A DNA stretch of 46,783 nucleotides from JACQRW01 sp964371935 (GTDB lineage: Bacteria; Patescibacteriota; Minisyncoccia; Sungbacterales; HO2-52-23), in contig CAYJOT010000003.1 in the NCBI GenBank assembly GCA_964371935.1, positions 1 through 46,783 of the forward strand, read 5' to 3'. The notes under the pieces were generated by a model that saw only the letters and a program-made list of their open reading frames with translations, did not search any database and had not been told where the DNA came from. Numbering within the stretch: the first letter of the stretch is position 1; every line of letters begins with the position of its first letter. The position numbers and the translations under genes are program-made. Below are positions 6,357 to 14,302 of this stretch, one piece after another.

Positions 6357-6384
6357 AAAAACACCCCGACTGCAGGATGTTTTT
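6357..6384 (-). terminator. Intrinsic terminator, probably bidirectional
   Basis: AAAAACA pairs with TGTTTTT, with a CC/GG continuation around a mismatch. Read on the - strand the stem is followed by TTTTTATTT, so it ends the lysozyme-like gene. It lies just beyond nested palindrome copy 1. Confidence 0.65.
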
Positions 6385-6386
6385 AT

Positions 6387-6424
6387 ATTCAACATTTGCT
6401 CACGATCGCGAGGGAATGTTGAAT
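6387..6424. repeat. Nested palindrome (CGATCG family), copy 1
   Basis: Outer arms ATTCAACATT and AATGTTGAAT (perfect, 10 bp) enclose an 18-base centre with inner palindrome TCACGATCGCGA (one mismatch). CGATCG is at 6403-6408, exactly central. It begins five bases after the stop of the lysozyme-like gene on the - strand. No T tract adjoins it; a separate terminator follows. Confidence 0.8.
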
Positions 6425-6429
6425 CGCCA

Positions 6430-6879
6430 CTATCTCTCCGTGAGAGCTTCCGCGGCCTTTTCCCAGCACGGCCTGCTGGATTCCCACGGAAGCGTGTGGT
6501 ACTTTCGATATAGCTCCAGCGCGAACTGCTCATTGCCCTCTTCGGTGAGGAGATTAGCCCCTAATTTTTTTGCCTCTCGTTCCCAGACCGCGCTGTTGAT
6601 CTGGTACTTGCCGATATCGGGAGCGTGAATCTCGCCGCGCAGCACATTACCCTTTTCATCAAACTGCTTATTCCCGGATTCGCAACGCGCGATCTCGCGC
6701 AAAATCTGCGGTATGCCCGGCGATAACCGGATCGTCCCACCTTGGCTCCCCAGCAACGGATAGGAAAGCCCGTATGCGGCTTGCTGCGAAGTTGGAGTCG
6801 TGTCGCGTCCCTGTTCATGCGCGGTATTGGGCGATGAAAGCGCCAATACCGATACTAAAAGAATCAGGTAGGTATTCAT
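6430..6879 (-). CDS. Exported lysozyme-like/lytic transglycosylase-like protein
   Basis: A 149-residue protein. Residues 1-20 form a signal peptide (MNTYLILLVSVLALSSPNTA). The mature part contains IARCESGNKQF, where Glu is the likely catalytic acid, then DIGKYQIN and a C-terminal PWESSRPCW. This is the small lysozyme/Rpf-like fold common in Patescibacteria, which cuts peptidoglycan glycan strands outside the membrane. Two cysteines (CESG and RPCW) could form a disulfide. Start at 6879: the frame stays open upstream but crosses a terminator hairpin at 6902-6923, so the longer form is rejected. Confidence 0.75.
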   Translation of the reverse strand: MNTYLILLVSVLALSSPNTAHEQGRDTTPTSQQAAYGLSYPLLGSQGGTIRLSPGIPQILREIARCESGNKQFDEKGNVLRGEIHAPDIGKYQINSAVWEREAKKLGANLLTEEGNEQFALELYRKYHTLPWESSRPCWEKAAEALTER

Positions 6880-6901
6880 AAGAATTGGCTTATCCTCAAC
6901 A

Positions 6902-6923
6902 TAAAAACGCCTTTTCAGGCGTT
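6902..6923 (-). terminator. Intrinsic terminator
   Basis: AACGCC and GGCGTT form a 6-bp stem around six bases. On the - strand a TTTTTAT tail follows. It ends the small membrane protein gene at 6958-7323. Confidence 0.75.
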
Positions 6924-6957
6924 CACATGTCAATCCTATCATAAGCAAGCAGAAGAG

Positions 6958-7323
6958 TCAACCCGTTTTCTTTTTGCCGCGAACACGCGCAGTTCGTTCG
7001 AGTTTTGCGCTGATATGCTTCCAATGGCTTTTTAACTCTTTGGCTATTTTCTCCACGTCGTTCCGGTCAATGTGCTGGAGCTTCGCGTACTTTGCCGCAA
7101 CCCCGTCAACCAATTGGTGGTACGCTTTCTGATTGACCCCGGCCATCCGCTCCAGTTCGTCGAGCACCTCTCCTTTTATTTTTACGGTCCAGCCAGCCAC
7201 GGCCTTACGATTATGCTTGGCATTCTTTCCATAGAGAAAAAGCGCTCCTGCTGCTGCGGCAACAGCTCCTGCGGCAAACATCCCGGCCTCGACTGCGATA
7301 TGCGATTTCGATTTTGTAGCCAT
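6958..7323 (-). CDS. Small membrane-anchored protein, YtxH-like
   Basis: A 121-residue protein. One membrane segment near the N-terminus (AGMFAAGAVAAAAGALFLYG) is followed by a basic patch (KNAKHNRKAVAG) and a long helical, charged cytoplasmic domain ending in RVRGKKKTG. Layout and composition match the small YtxH-like stress or envelope proteins frequent in Patescibacteria; no enzymatic motif is present. Met24 of the longer frame (7323) is chosen because residues before it are atypical. It lies seven bases after the next gene, so the two are co-transcribed. Confidence 0.7.
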   Translation of the reverse strand: MATKSKSHIAVEAGMFAAGAVAAAAGALFLYGKNAKHNRKAVAGWTVKIKGEVLDELERMAGVNQKAYHQLVDGVAAKYAKLQHIDRNDVEKIAKELKSHWKHISAKLERTARVRGKKKTG

Positions 7324-7330
7324 AGTAGAA

Positions 7331-7624
7331 TTATATATTATTTTTAGGTGATTTGCGCGTGCGTTCCGGTCTCGTGCCGCTGGCTCGACCAATCCAGCGC
7401 ATAAGAAACCTCGGTACCGCTCCGTTTTGCTTCACGTGTTCCCGAACTCCGTCCACATCCTGCGAGAACTTTTTCGTCTCTTTCTTCACGGTGTCCGAAA
7501 TATTCTCGACGTTGCGCAGTATCCTGACCACATACACCGTTATCCAGATCGCAACCCCAGTCACGATAAACACCGCAACCGTGGCAACCACAAAAAAGAT
7601 ATCCGCTTTCAGCAATGAGTCCAT
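7331..7624 (-). CDS. Small single-pass membrane protein
   Basis: A 97-residue protein. A 25-residue hydrophobic segment (FFVVATVAVFIVTGVAIWIT) near the N-terminus is followed by a helical stretch (NVENISDTVKKETKKFSQDV) and a basic C-terminus. It resembles small membrane proteins of the DUF948/YtxG type, but assignment is by layout only. The frame is open for 50 more codons upstream without good start signals; ATG 7624 puts the membrane segment at the expected place. It pairs with the YtxH-like gene downstream. Confidence 0.7.
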   Translation of the reverse strand: MDSLLKADIFFVVATVAVFIVTGVAIWITVYVVRILRNVENISDTVKKETKKFSQDVDGVREHVKQNGAVPRFLMRWIGRASGTRPERTRKSPKNNI

Positions 7625-7673
7625 GTACCCAGTATACCAGAAGGTGTTGTGCATAGGCAAGACAAGGTAAAGT

Positions 7674-7853
7674 TTAAAACATCGCTCCACCAGCACCTCC
7701 CGGAATATTTGTGTGCATAAGCCGCCATAAAACCCCCTGAACAAACAAAAAGAACACCTGCAGGGTGTTCTCAAATGCTGAAAATGTTGGGCCTATCAGG
7801 AGCTTGAGGACGATGATCGCAACCCCAAGTCCCGCCGCCTGTAAGATTTTCAT
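7674..7853 (-). CDS. Possible 59-residue membrane peptide
   Basis: A short frame starts ATG at 7853 and ends TAA at 7674. The peptide begins MKILQAAGLGVAIIVLKLLI, a good membrane segment, then a second hydrophobic stretch (VFFLFVQGVL) and a Gly-rich end. Against it: a terminator-like hairpin (7741-7771) lies inside the second half, so transcription may stop before the gene ends. Either the peptide is real and the hairpin modulates it, or the frame is chance. It fills most of the gap 7625-7917. Confidence 0.4.
   Translation of the reverse strand: MKILQAAGLGVAIIVLKLLIGPTFSAFENTLQVFFLFVQGVLWRLMHTNIPGGAGGAMF
7741..7771 (-). terminator. Terminator-like hairpin
   Basis: AGAACACC and GGTGTTCT form a perfect 8-bp stem around five bases. 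On the - strand it is followed by TTTTGTTTGT. It has the form of an intrinsic terminator but lies inside the possible 59-residue frame. Confidence 0.65.
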
Positions 7854-7917
7854 AGTATTTTTACAACCTCCAACACCAGCTAAAAGTCACTATGCAGATT
7901 CGCGGACCAATAAACTC

Positions 7918-7961
7918 ATTCTTAACAAACCTCTGACGATCGTCTAAAGTTTGTTAAGAAT
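7918..7961. repeat. Nested palindrome (CGATCG family), copy 2
   Basis: The longest copy: outer arms ATTCTTAACAAAC and GTTTGTTAAGAAT (perfect, 13 bp) enclose an 18-base centre with inner palindrome GACGATCGTC. CGATCG at 7937-7942 is central. It lies 11 bases after the stop of the decayed AlkA-type gene. Its left half closely matches copy 3 (ACAAACCTCT). Confidence 0.85.
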
Positions 7962-7972
7962 CAAAAAAACTC

Positions 7973-8346
7973 TCAATCGCGGTTGGGCTTAATGCTTACC
8001 CACAAATAGCGGCATGCCAGGGTTCGGTGAGGGTGCCACTTTTTCGAGATACGCTCGGCCGTTTTTTTACTGGGATGCTTGCGGAAACCGTATATGCGCT
8101 GCATGGCGTTTTTGAGGCCGAGGTCGCGGAGCGTGCGAGTATGCTGTCCGGCGTTGGAAACAAGGCATTATCAAAAAGCCCTATGAATCGTTCGGTGATC
8201 ACATCGGCAACCCTGCCGGAAAGCTGCTGGCTGATGATTTCCTCGACAAGCGACTGAAAATAATTCGCGCGAGGTTTTACTTTTGAAAGCTTACTTTTTT
8301 CAATCACTGCGCCGAGGATTGGATCAACCGCTTGCAGATGCTGCAT
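7973..8346 (-). pseudogene. Decayed AlkA-type DNA glycosylase
   Basis: The 5' half encodes the start of a 3-methyladenine glycosylase II: HLQAVDPILGAVIEK, then NYFQSLVEEIISQQLSGR. After PTPDSILAR the original frame becomes meaningless and stops at 7996. In the next frame the family C-terminus continues: RDLGLKNAMQRIYGF, then RTLACRYLWVSIKPN, ending at 7973. The helix-hairpin-helix and catalytic Asp between these parts are missing. One event, a deletion of perhaps 200 bases that also shifted frame, explains it. No base-excision activity is expected. Confidence 0.75.
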
Positions 8347-8381
8347 CGCCCTAGATTCTTTCTTTTGGCATGCCGTGCGCG

Positions 8382-9056
8382 TCATGTTGATTCAACCATG
8401 AGATGATGCGCTTTAAAACTGTAATATCCGGATCGCGCCACGATAATGTGATCCAGCAGCGCGATACCAAGAATTTTCCCGGCCTCGACCAGACGACTCG
8501 TAACCTTTTTATCTTCTTCTGAAGGTTCCGGATTTCCCGATGGGTGGTTGTGGCTCACGATCACGTGCGCTGCAGCGTGGATAATCGCGGGTTCGAATAC
8601 TTCGCGCGGATGCACCAGATTGGCATTGAGCGTGCCTACGGAAATAGTTTCGCGCCGGATTTCTTGATTGCGGGTATCAAGAAAAAAGATGACAAAATGT
8701 TCTTTCTTGTGATCACGGATGTCCTGCAATGCGGCATATACCTCTTGAGCGTTCATGATGAGCTGGTGTTTACGCTCCTGCAACATGCGCCTGCCAAGCT
8801 CAAAGCACGCCACGATCTCGCCTGCTTTTACGCGGCCCAGACCCGCGGTTGCCGCAAGCTCTGGTATGCTCGCATCCACGATTTTTGCGCTGCCGAATTT
8901 CTGCAAGAGTTGTGTTGCGATTTCAACCGCATTCTTTTCTTTCGTGCCGGTCCGAAGCAAAATCGCCAGCAGTTCGGAATTGGAAAGCTTGCCCGTCCCG
9001 TATTTTTGCAGTTTTTCGCGCGGGCGCTCAATGGATGGCAAGTCTTTTATTTTCAT
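8382..9056 (-). CDS. radC: RadC/JAB-domain protein
   Basis: A 224-residue protein of full family length. The N-terminal helix-hairpin-helix part (LSNSELLAILLRTG, IPELAATAGLGRVKA) precedes an MPN/JAB metalloprotease-like domain with the zinc motif SHNHPSGNPEPSEED (His169, His171, Asp182). The family is often found near DNA repair or mobile genes, and its biochemical role is unsettled. Start at 9056 (GGAGA six bases upstream) is preferred over 9086, which would overlap the neighbouring gene. It is the last intact gene of the long - strand run starting at 19884. Confidence 0.92.
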   Translation of the reverse strand: MKIKDLPSIERPREKLQKYGTGKLSNSELLAILLRTGTKEKNAVEIATQLLQKFGSAKIVDASIPELAATAGLGRVKAGEIVACFELGRRMLQERKHQLIMNAQEVYAALQDIRDHKKEHFVIFFLDTRNQEIRRETISVGTLNANLVHPREVFEPAIIHAAAHVIVSHNHPSGNPEPSEEDKKVTSRLVEAGKILGIALLDHIIVARSGYYSFKAHHLMVEST

Positions 9057-9067
9057 ATTTTCTCCAG

Positions 9068-10210
9068 CTACTTCAGAATTCCCCACATAAGCGGGTCGCT
9101 TTCGCCGTCGGTTTTGAAGATTGCGACGCCGCGGAGCTTGAACTGCTTAGCGAGTTTGATTTTGGCCTGCGTTGATCCTGCATCCGGGAACCAAACCAGG
9201 CGCGTGGTGTTTATAGTGAGCAGCGTTGAACTGGTTGCCATGAGCGGAGTCGAGGTGGCCGCGATCTGATAGATGAAGCTCATTTCTCCGGCGCTGTTGC
9301 GTGCGGGAGTCGTACTGGCACTTGTGGCGATTTCTATTGCTTGGTGATAGGAAACGCTTCTGATTCTTTTGTAGTTCCACCCTCCATTTCTTCTTGGCGT
9401 TATCTCATACTCGTAGCCGAATGTCGGAACCCCAAGCATGATCTTTTTTGCGCTGATGGATTGTAACGCCTCTTGTATTACTTTCTTTGTCCAGTCAATA
9501 TCGGCAACCGGCGCGTAAAACTTACTGCCGCCTTTTTGTTTGTTTAGTTTGAGATCAATCGTGCCCTGGTCGTACGCAAGTATCCGCACCTCGTCGCAAT
9601 ATTTGCCGATAATAGAAAAATCGTTCGCATACTTGAGGTCTTTTGGCACCACGATAAAACGCGAGCTTATTGGCGTGCGCGATTCAATGCTGCACGACAG
9701 AATTTTTTTATCTTTGCGCAGTTTTGCGGAAAGTTCTTTTAAAAATTTTGAGAAGTGCGGCCTGGTTTCGGCTTTTTTGTTCTCATAATCAATATCAATG
9801 CCGGCAAAACCGTTTGCACGGACAACATCAGCAATCTCCGCGATATGTCGGTTGCGCGCCGTGGTCGAGGCAAGCGTCCGCAAAATCGCATCACCGTCTA
9901 TCCACGCGATCGTTGGGATAATCTTCACTTTGCCGCTTGTGGCAACCGCAAAAAAATCCGGCCACGGATCCTGCCCGATTTTCAGTTTATCAATGAGTGT
10001 TCCATCAGGTCTTACTTCGTACGAAAACGGGCTGATCTCCTGCACTGTTTTGAGATTCGCCAATACCTCCGCCACTCCCGCCTCTTTTCGCCAGTACGGA
10101 ATCCACACCGCATAAGATAAAGTCGCCGCGTGGCTCATGAGCGGGAAAAAAAATATTGCAAGTAACCACAATAAAAAAGAAGTTTTTCTAGCTTTTATGG
10201 CGAGAGACAT
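9068..10210 (-). CDS. Exported glycoside hydrolase 18-like protein
   Basis: A 380-residue protein with an N-terminal signal peptide (LLWLLAIFFFPLMSHA, cleavage after about residue 28). The fold is GH18: the beta-4 motif GFAGIDIDYE gives Asp139, Asp141 and putative acid Glu143 (the first Asp of DxxDxDxE is Ala). Other family parts are YAVWIPYW near the start, IIPTIAW and IMLGVPTFGYEY. Such proteins cleave chitin or peptidoglycan-like glycans or bind spore-type cortex; the substrate here is unknown. The gene is 11 bases from radC. Confidence 0.8.
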   Translation of the reverse strand: MSLAIKARKTSFLLWLLAIFFFPLMSHAATLSYAVWIPYWRKEAGVAEVLANLKTVQEISPFSYEVRPDGTLIDKLKIGQDPWPDFFAVATSGKVKIIPTIAWIDGDAILRTLASTTARNRHIAEIADVVRANGFAGIDIDYENKKAETRPHFSKFLKELSAKLRKDKKILSCSIESRTPISSRFIVVPKDLKYANDFSIIGKYCDEVRILAYDQGTIDLKLNKQKGGSKFYAPVADIDWTKKVIQEALQSISAKKIMLGVPTFGYEYEITPRRNGGWNYKRIRSVSYHQAIEIATSASTTPARNSAGEMSFIYQIAATSTPLMATSSTLLTINTTRLVWFPDAGSTQAKIKLAKQFKLRGVAIFKTDGESDPLMWGILK

Positions 10211-10280
10211 GAACCTTAAGTTAGCACAGTTTTCTTTGCATCGCAACGAATCTTCAGGAGATTATCTTACCGGCAATAGT

Positions 10281-12236
10281 CTACTTCACCAGCCACTCTT
10301 TCCGATCGCTTGGCGTATCGCTCTGTAACTCCGTACTCAAGGGGCCAATGTGCGCCTCAACCGGCTCTCCGGTAAAGCTGTCAGTGCCGGTCAGCTTTAT
10401 ATCTTTGAGAAGCTGCACAATAGTATTGCGGTCAAATTCGGACGGCGTAATGGATACCTGAAACGCGGCAGTGAGCGCGGGCGTGAATATGCCAGTGCCG
10501 GCTGCAAGTTCGCCAATATCCCAGCGCAAATCTTGCGTACCTTTGTCAAACGTCATCCTGGCGCTTTGCGGAAATGTTTTTTCTTCCCAGCGCAACTGGG
10601 TGGGAAGCGTTGTGCTGACCACCACATTCTGCAGCGTGTTGGTAAAGCTCCGCGCCTCAAGCAGGATGGCATATGTCGTCTTCTTGCCGACTTCCGGAGG
10701 CAGCGGCCCGCTATTGAGGATGGGAGATGCGCGATACACAACCCTGCCCGCAAACGTCAGATGCGAGCGCACGCGCAGACGCAGCGCATCGTCGGCAGTC
10801 AGATCAGTCCCGGCAAGTTCGCTCGGCTGCTCGCCGGCCTCAATGTGCGCCTTGATTCCAATCGCGAGATTTTTCTCGCCGGCATTTCGAAGAATCGGCG
10901 CCTTGCGCACATTCAAAGAGACGCTCACCTGGCCGCCCTGTCCGGGAGCAAGCTCGCGAAGCCCGGCTACATTGGCCGGCGTCCAAATCATGGCGCGCGC
11001 CTGTCCGTCATAGATCCCTCCTTCGCCGACCCGCAATGAGGAGAAATCATACACCCGATATTCTCCCTGCTCAAACGGAGTTAGTTTATCAAGCGCCCCA
11101 GATACATTGAAAAATTCTTCAAGCGAGGCGCGCAGTACGATATTTTTCAGAAGCGATGACGTGTTGTTCCGATACTGCAGCGTAAATAATACGCTATCGC
11201 CTTCTCCGACAATACCCTCGCGCTTGTCATTAAAAAATGCCTGGATGGAAAGAGGCAGGGCGACAATGCGCGTTTCCGCACTCCCATCGCTGTAGGTCAT
11301 GTATTCCTCGCTTATTTCGTTCAACACGCCAAGCATTCCGTGAAAGGCCTTGATATCGCCATCCTGCCCCAAGAGCGTCCCACGGATCGTAATATCTCCG
11401 CCGGCCCCGGGCAAGAGCGTACCAAGATCCCAGAGTGTACTACCTTTTGTCGGCGGCGGGTCCGCAGAAGTAAACGAGAACCCCTCCGGGTATTCGAGTT
11501 GCAGCATCATGCGTTCAAACGGAAGCCGGGCATTGGACACGTAATGCACGCGCACATCCACTTTTTGCCCCCGTGTTACGGTACGGGGCACATCCCACGA
11601 AACAGCCAGCGGCACGCTTGCGATCACAAGCGTTTCCGATGCACGGGCGGTAAAGCGCGCCTGCAGATTTTGCGGCCGATACAGCAGCACGGCCTCGATC
11701 TTCCTTTCGTCCCCTTCTTTGCCGAATATCCGAGTTGCAATTTCAACAAAACGCTCCTCGCCGGGTTTCAGATCATCTAATTTTTGCACAAAGCGCGACA
11801 CTACCACTGTCTCCTGGATGCCCTGCCGCACTATGGAACCGGGCGGGAGCACCAGCGCCAATTCAACATCCTCTGCAGCCGTGCGCGACGTATTGCGCAT
11901 GCTGATCGGGATCGTGCGCACCTCCCCGGATATGAGCGGACCCTGGTCATGAAGTGCGAGCTGCACCTCCTGCCCGCGCGTGCCCAAATACAGAAACAGA
12001 AACGCAGCCATGCCGGTGATGGCCACCAGCACGAATCCGCCGAGCATAAGCAAAAAAAACGTGCGGTCAAAGAAGCTTTGTTTTCCGGCCGGAGGTTTTG
12101 GTACAGATTCCCTCCAAGAAGCCTGCGGACGACGCAGGGTTTCAGAAAAATGCTCGCGGTATTGCATCCGCTTCTTCAGTTCCTCATCGGCATCCGACCC
12201 ATATATTTTTTTTTGCAGATCTTCAACTTTGCTCAT
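10281..12236 (-). CDS. Large membrane-anchored DUF11-type surface protein
   Basis: A 651-residue protein. The first 55 residues are cytoplasmic and charged, one membrane segment follows (FFLLMLGGFVLVAITGMAAF), and the remaining 560 residues are extracellular. They contain several beta-sandwich repeats of DUF11/CARDB character, each with phrases like RNTSRTAAEDVELALVLP, LKNIVLRASLEEFF and LQNVVVSTTLPTQLRW. These are structural surface modules, probably for adhesion or envelope architecture. The start codon overlaps the recO stop by four bases (ATGA), indicating translational coupling. Confidence 0.75.
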   Translation of the reverse strand: MSKVEDLQKKIYGSDADEELKKRMQYREHFSETLRRPQASWRESVPKPPAGKQSFFDRTFFLLMLGGFVLVAITGMAAFLFLYLGTRGQEVQLALHDQGPLISGEVRTIPISMRNTSRTAAEDVELALVLPPGSIVRQGIQETVVVSRFVQKLDDLKPGEERFVEIATRIFGKEGDERKIEAVLLYRPQNLQARFTARASETLVIASVPLAVSWDVPRTVTRGQKVDVRVHYVSNARLPFERMMLQLEYPEGFSFTSADPPPTKGSTLWDLGTLLPGAGGDITIRGTLLGQDGDIKAFHGMLGVLNEISEEYMTYSDGSAETRIVALPLSIQAFFNDKREGIVGEGDSVLFTLQYRNNTSSLLKNIVLRASLEEFFNVSGALDKLTPFEQGEYRVYDFSSLRVGEGGIYDGQARAMIWTPANVAGLRELAPGQGGQVSVSLNVRKAPILRNAGEKNLAIGIKAHIEAGEQPSELAGTDLTADDALRLRVRSHLTFAGRVVYRASPILNSGPLPPEVGKKTTYAILLEARSFTNTLQNVVVSTTLPTQLRWEEKTFPQSARMTFDKGTQDLRWDIGELAAGTGIFTPALTAAFQVSITPSEFDRNTIVQLLKDIKLTGTDSFTGEPVEAHIGPLSTELQSDTPSDRKEWLVK

Positions 12237-12679
12237 ATTCTAATTCCGACAAACGGCGCGAATTGATCCGCAAACCTGGTAAACACTTCTTCGGAAAATT
12301 CACGCTCGTCAAGCACGAGCATGCTTTCAAGCAGAAGTTTCCATAATGCGTCATCCTTTTGTCCGGGGAACGATCGCTCGTTCATCAGTGCCGCAATTCG
12401 GAGCCCCGCAAACAGTTTTTCCGGACTCTGCCGCATGCCTTCCCAGAATCTCACGAGCATCGCGTGCGTCAGGCGCTCGCCGCGCTTTCCCAGAACAAAA
12501 GTCACGCGAATTAGGCTCAACGGTTCAAGATGGCCCTTGAGCTTTGCGCCTTCTTTTTTCACGCCCTGCGCCCGTGCGCGGATTTTTCCGAATTCCTTCG
12601 TATAGATGTCGTACAGCGCATCATACTCGCCGTACGAAGTTTTGTTCAGCACAATCCCCTCGGTGGTATGATACTCCAT
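12233..12679 (-). CDS. recO: Short RecO-like recombination protein
   Basis: A 148-residue protein. The N-terminal OB fold is clear: TTEGIVLNKTSYGEYDALYD, FGKIRARAQGVKKEGAKLKG, LEPLSLIRVTF. RecO normally has about 240 residues with a C-terminal zinc-binding helical domain; here only part of the helical domain is present and there is no CxxC. RecO loads RecA onto SSB-coated single strands. Short forms are usual in Patescibacteria. The gap to the cupredoxin gene upstream is 14 bases. Confidence 0.85.
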   Translation of the reverse strand: MEYHTTEGIVLNKTSYGEYDALYDIYTKEFGKIRARAQGVKKEGAKLKGHLEPLSLIRVTFVLGKRGERLTHAMLVRFWEGMRQSPEKLFAGLRIAALMNERSFPGQKDDALWKLLLESMLVLDEREFSEEVFTRFADQFAPFVGIRI

Positions 12680-12693
12680 GTTCGTTGCGAATC

Positions 12694-13128
12694 CTATTTA
12701 CTCTGCGGAACGCCGATAACGCGCAACGTGCCCACCATGTCAAAATGCGTACGTTTTTTGCCGTCCACCAGCCCTTCTCCGCATGGCACGGAACAGTAGA
12801 ACGGGAAGTCGCCCTCCTGGGTTACGACAAACTCAACCCTGATGGTCTGCTTGGCCGGCATGCGCTGCGAGATGCCCAGCGCGTCAATAGCGAGTCCGTG
12901 ATCGTAGTCGTCTTCATTGATGATGGTGGCCACGATTTTGTCGCCGCGCTCCGCCTCGATTGTTTCCGGCTCGAACTTCCATTGGTTTTTCTTGGCGATG
13001 ATCGTAACCTCCCGCACTTTGCCAGTGGTGACCGGCACCGACTTTTCCGGAATCAAAAATACCCGATACCCGACCCCGAGCGCCAGGATCAGCACAGCCG
13101 CGATTATCAATATCACGTATTTATTCAT
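12694..13128 (-). CDS. Membrane-anchored CuA-type cupredoxin
   Basis: A 144-residue protein. Residues 4-25 are a membrane anchor or signal. The cupredoxin domain carries all six CuA positions known from cytochrome oxidase subunit II: His77 (DYDHGLA), Cys112 and Cys116 (FYCSVPCGEG), Glu118, His128 and Met131 (THFDM). Binuclear CuA centres transfer electrons. No oxidase subunit I or NosZ is present in the window, so the partner is unknown; alternatively it handles copper. The gene follows the His-rich metal-binding protein by four bases, in one operon with the CcdA-like gene. Confidence 0.8.
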   Translation of the reverse strand: MNKYVILIIAAVLILALGVGYRVFLIPEKSVPVTTGKVREVTIIAKKNQWKFEPETIEAERGDKIVATIINEDDYDHGLAIDALGISQRMPAKQTIRVEFVVTQEGDFPFYCSVPCGEGLVDGKKRTHFDMVGTLRVIGVPQSK

Positions 13129-13132
13129 AGAG

Positions 13133-14302
13133 TTAAGTGATTTTCGGTTTTATGTTTAAAAACTTTTTTACTCCCCAACTCAAGAGCACGATCGCAAGCA
13201 GCGATACCGCGAATAAGATAATTTTCGGATTTGCAGCGGGCGTCTTACCTTCCACCCTGATCCAGAAGCTTGCGGTAAGAGCTTCATCTGGGGGCACATT
13301 AATTCCTTGCGGACGGAACTGGGCAAATGTCTTATACAGACCGGCCTCGGGGAAAACCGCATGGAACCGGATTCCCTCATCGGCGCTTGGCATGGCCATA
13401 CGTTCATCATCTCCGTGCGCCTGTGCGACCTGGATCAAACTTGAGCCGTCTTTGCGATACATCATGTGCCCGCCACCCTCGGGGTGCGTGTGGATAAATT
13501 GCGTGAGATCATCTTTGATGATCGTCAGATGCATATCCGCGCCCAAGTACTGCTCTACTGCCGCTCTTTTACCATCCTGCGTGTGAATATCAAAAACCAA
13601 GCTTGCCTCTTTGCCTTTGACCATTGGTTCTTCCGCCGTAAGCGATACGTGATAATCGCCCACAGTCACGTTTCTTGCAAATGAAACCTCTTTGCGCGAG
13701 CGTTCGCCTACTCCCTCCATGTCAATCAACTCCTGCCCGAAAGAATGGCCAATACCGTCTTTCTTCACTTCAGACCAGATCTTATAGCGGCCGGGCTTCT
13801 GAAAGGTATGCTGAATCTCAAATACGCCTGATGTCGCAACCGGCACCGGATGAATATGAAAAAATTCGTTCATGTCGTCCCGGACGCCAATCACATGCAT
13901 CAGTTTTGTGTGCTCCACCTGGAGCTCGCTTACCGGAACCGGTGCCTGATCCGGTTTCTGGTTTACATAAAAGTTCAGATAAGCTTGGGTGCTGGTTGCG
14001 CCAAAGAGCGGATGGCCCTGCGGCGGCCACGGATTATATGATAAGTCAACGCTCAACCCCTCCCGCACATCCTTTGCTTCATGCGGCAGGGAAGAGCCAC
14101 GTTCACTATGTTCTCCGCCCATCATGGCGTTGCGCATACCCGGCATTTCATCCATTTCAACATGAGTCAGCGCATTATACTGAAACCGCATCGGCAAGTA
14201 GAGAACAAACGTCGCAATTAAAAAACCGGTCAAAACAACGGAAAACCAAAACCGCCATGGTTGAATTTTCTGTTCAATTTTCTTTTCTTCGTCAGTCATC
14301 AT
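13133..14302 (-). CDS. His-rich metal-binding membrane protein, two repeats
   Basis: A 389-residue protein with a membrane segment at each end (FWFSVVLTGFLIATFVLYLP near residue 20; IILFAVSLLAIVLLSWGVKK near 365). Between them lie a Met/His-rich linker (MDEMPGMRNAMMGGEH) and two related beta domains. Domain 1 has LMHVIGVRDDMNEFFHIHP; domain 2 has MHLTIIKDDLTQFIHTHP. Each ends with a strand like PGRYKIWSEV or AGLYKTFAQF. Similar domains accompany copper and heavy-metal proteins. It starts directly after the CcdA-like gene stop and precedes the CuA protein, so a role in periplasmic copper handling is likely. Confidence 0.7.
   Translation of the reverse strand: MMTDEEKKIEQKIQPWRFWFSVVLTGFLIATFVLYLPMRFQYNALTHVEMDEMPGMRNAMMGGEHSERGSSLPHEAKDVREGLSVDLSYNPWPPQGHPLFGATSTQAYLNFYVNQKPDQAPVPVSELQVEHTKLMHVIGVRDDMNEFFHIHPVPVATSGVFEIQHTFQKPGRYKIWSEVKKDGIGHSFGQELIDMEGVGERSRKEVSFARNVTVGDYHVSLTAEEPMVKGKEASLVFDIHTQDGKRAAVEQYLGADMHLTIIKDDLTQFIHTHPEGGGHMMYRKDGSSLIQVAQAHGDDERMAMPSADEGIRFHAVFPEAGLYKTFAQFRPQGINVPPDEALTASFWIRVEGKTPAANPKIILFAVSLLAIVLLSWGVKKFLNIKPKIT

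Noticed and set aside
6170..6364. 64-codon - strand frame upstream of the recombinase
   Set aside because: No ribosome site, composition not protein-like, and it covers a promoter-like inverted repeat region.
10350..11039. Long + strand frames opposite the DUF11 protein (also opposite sufB, sufS and the M3 peptidase)
   Set aside because: They are antisense to clearly conserved proteins, lack start signals and have unlikely composition (Arg/Pro/Ser rich).
12694..13128. Cytochrome c oxidase subunit II
   Set aside because: CuA ligands are present, but the protein is too short, has one anchor only, and no subunit I or III is nearby. Called a CuA cupredoxin.
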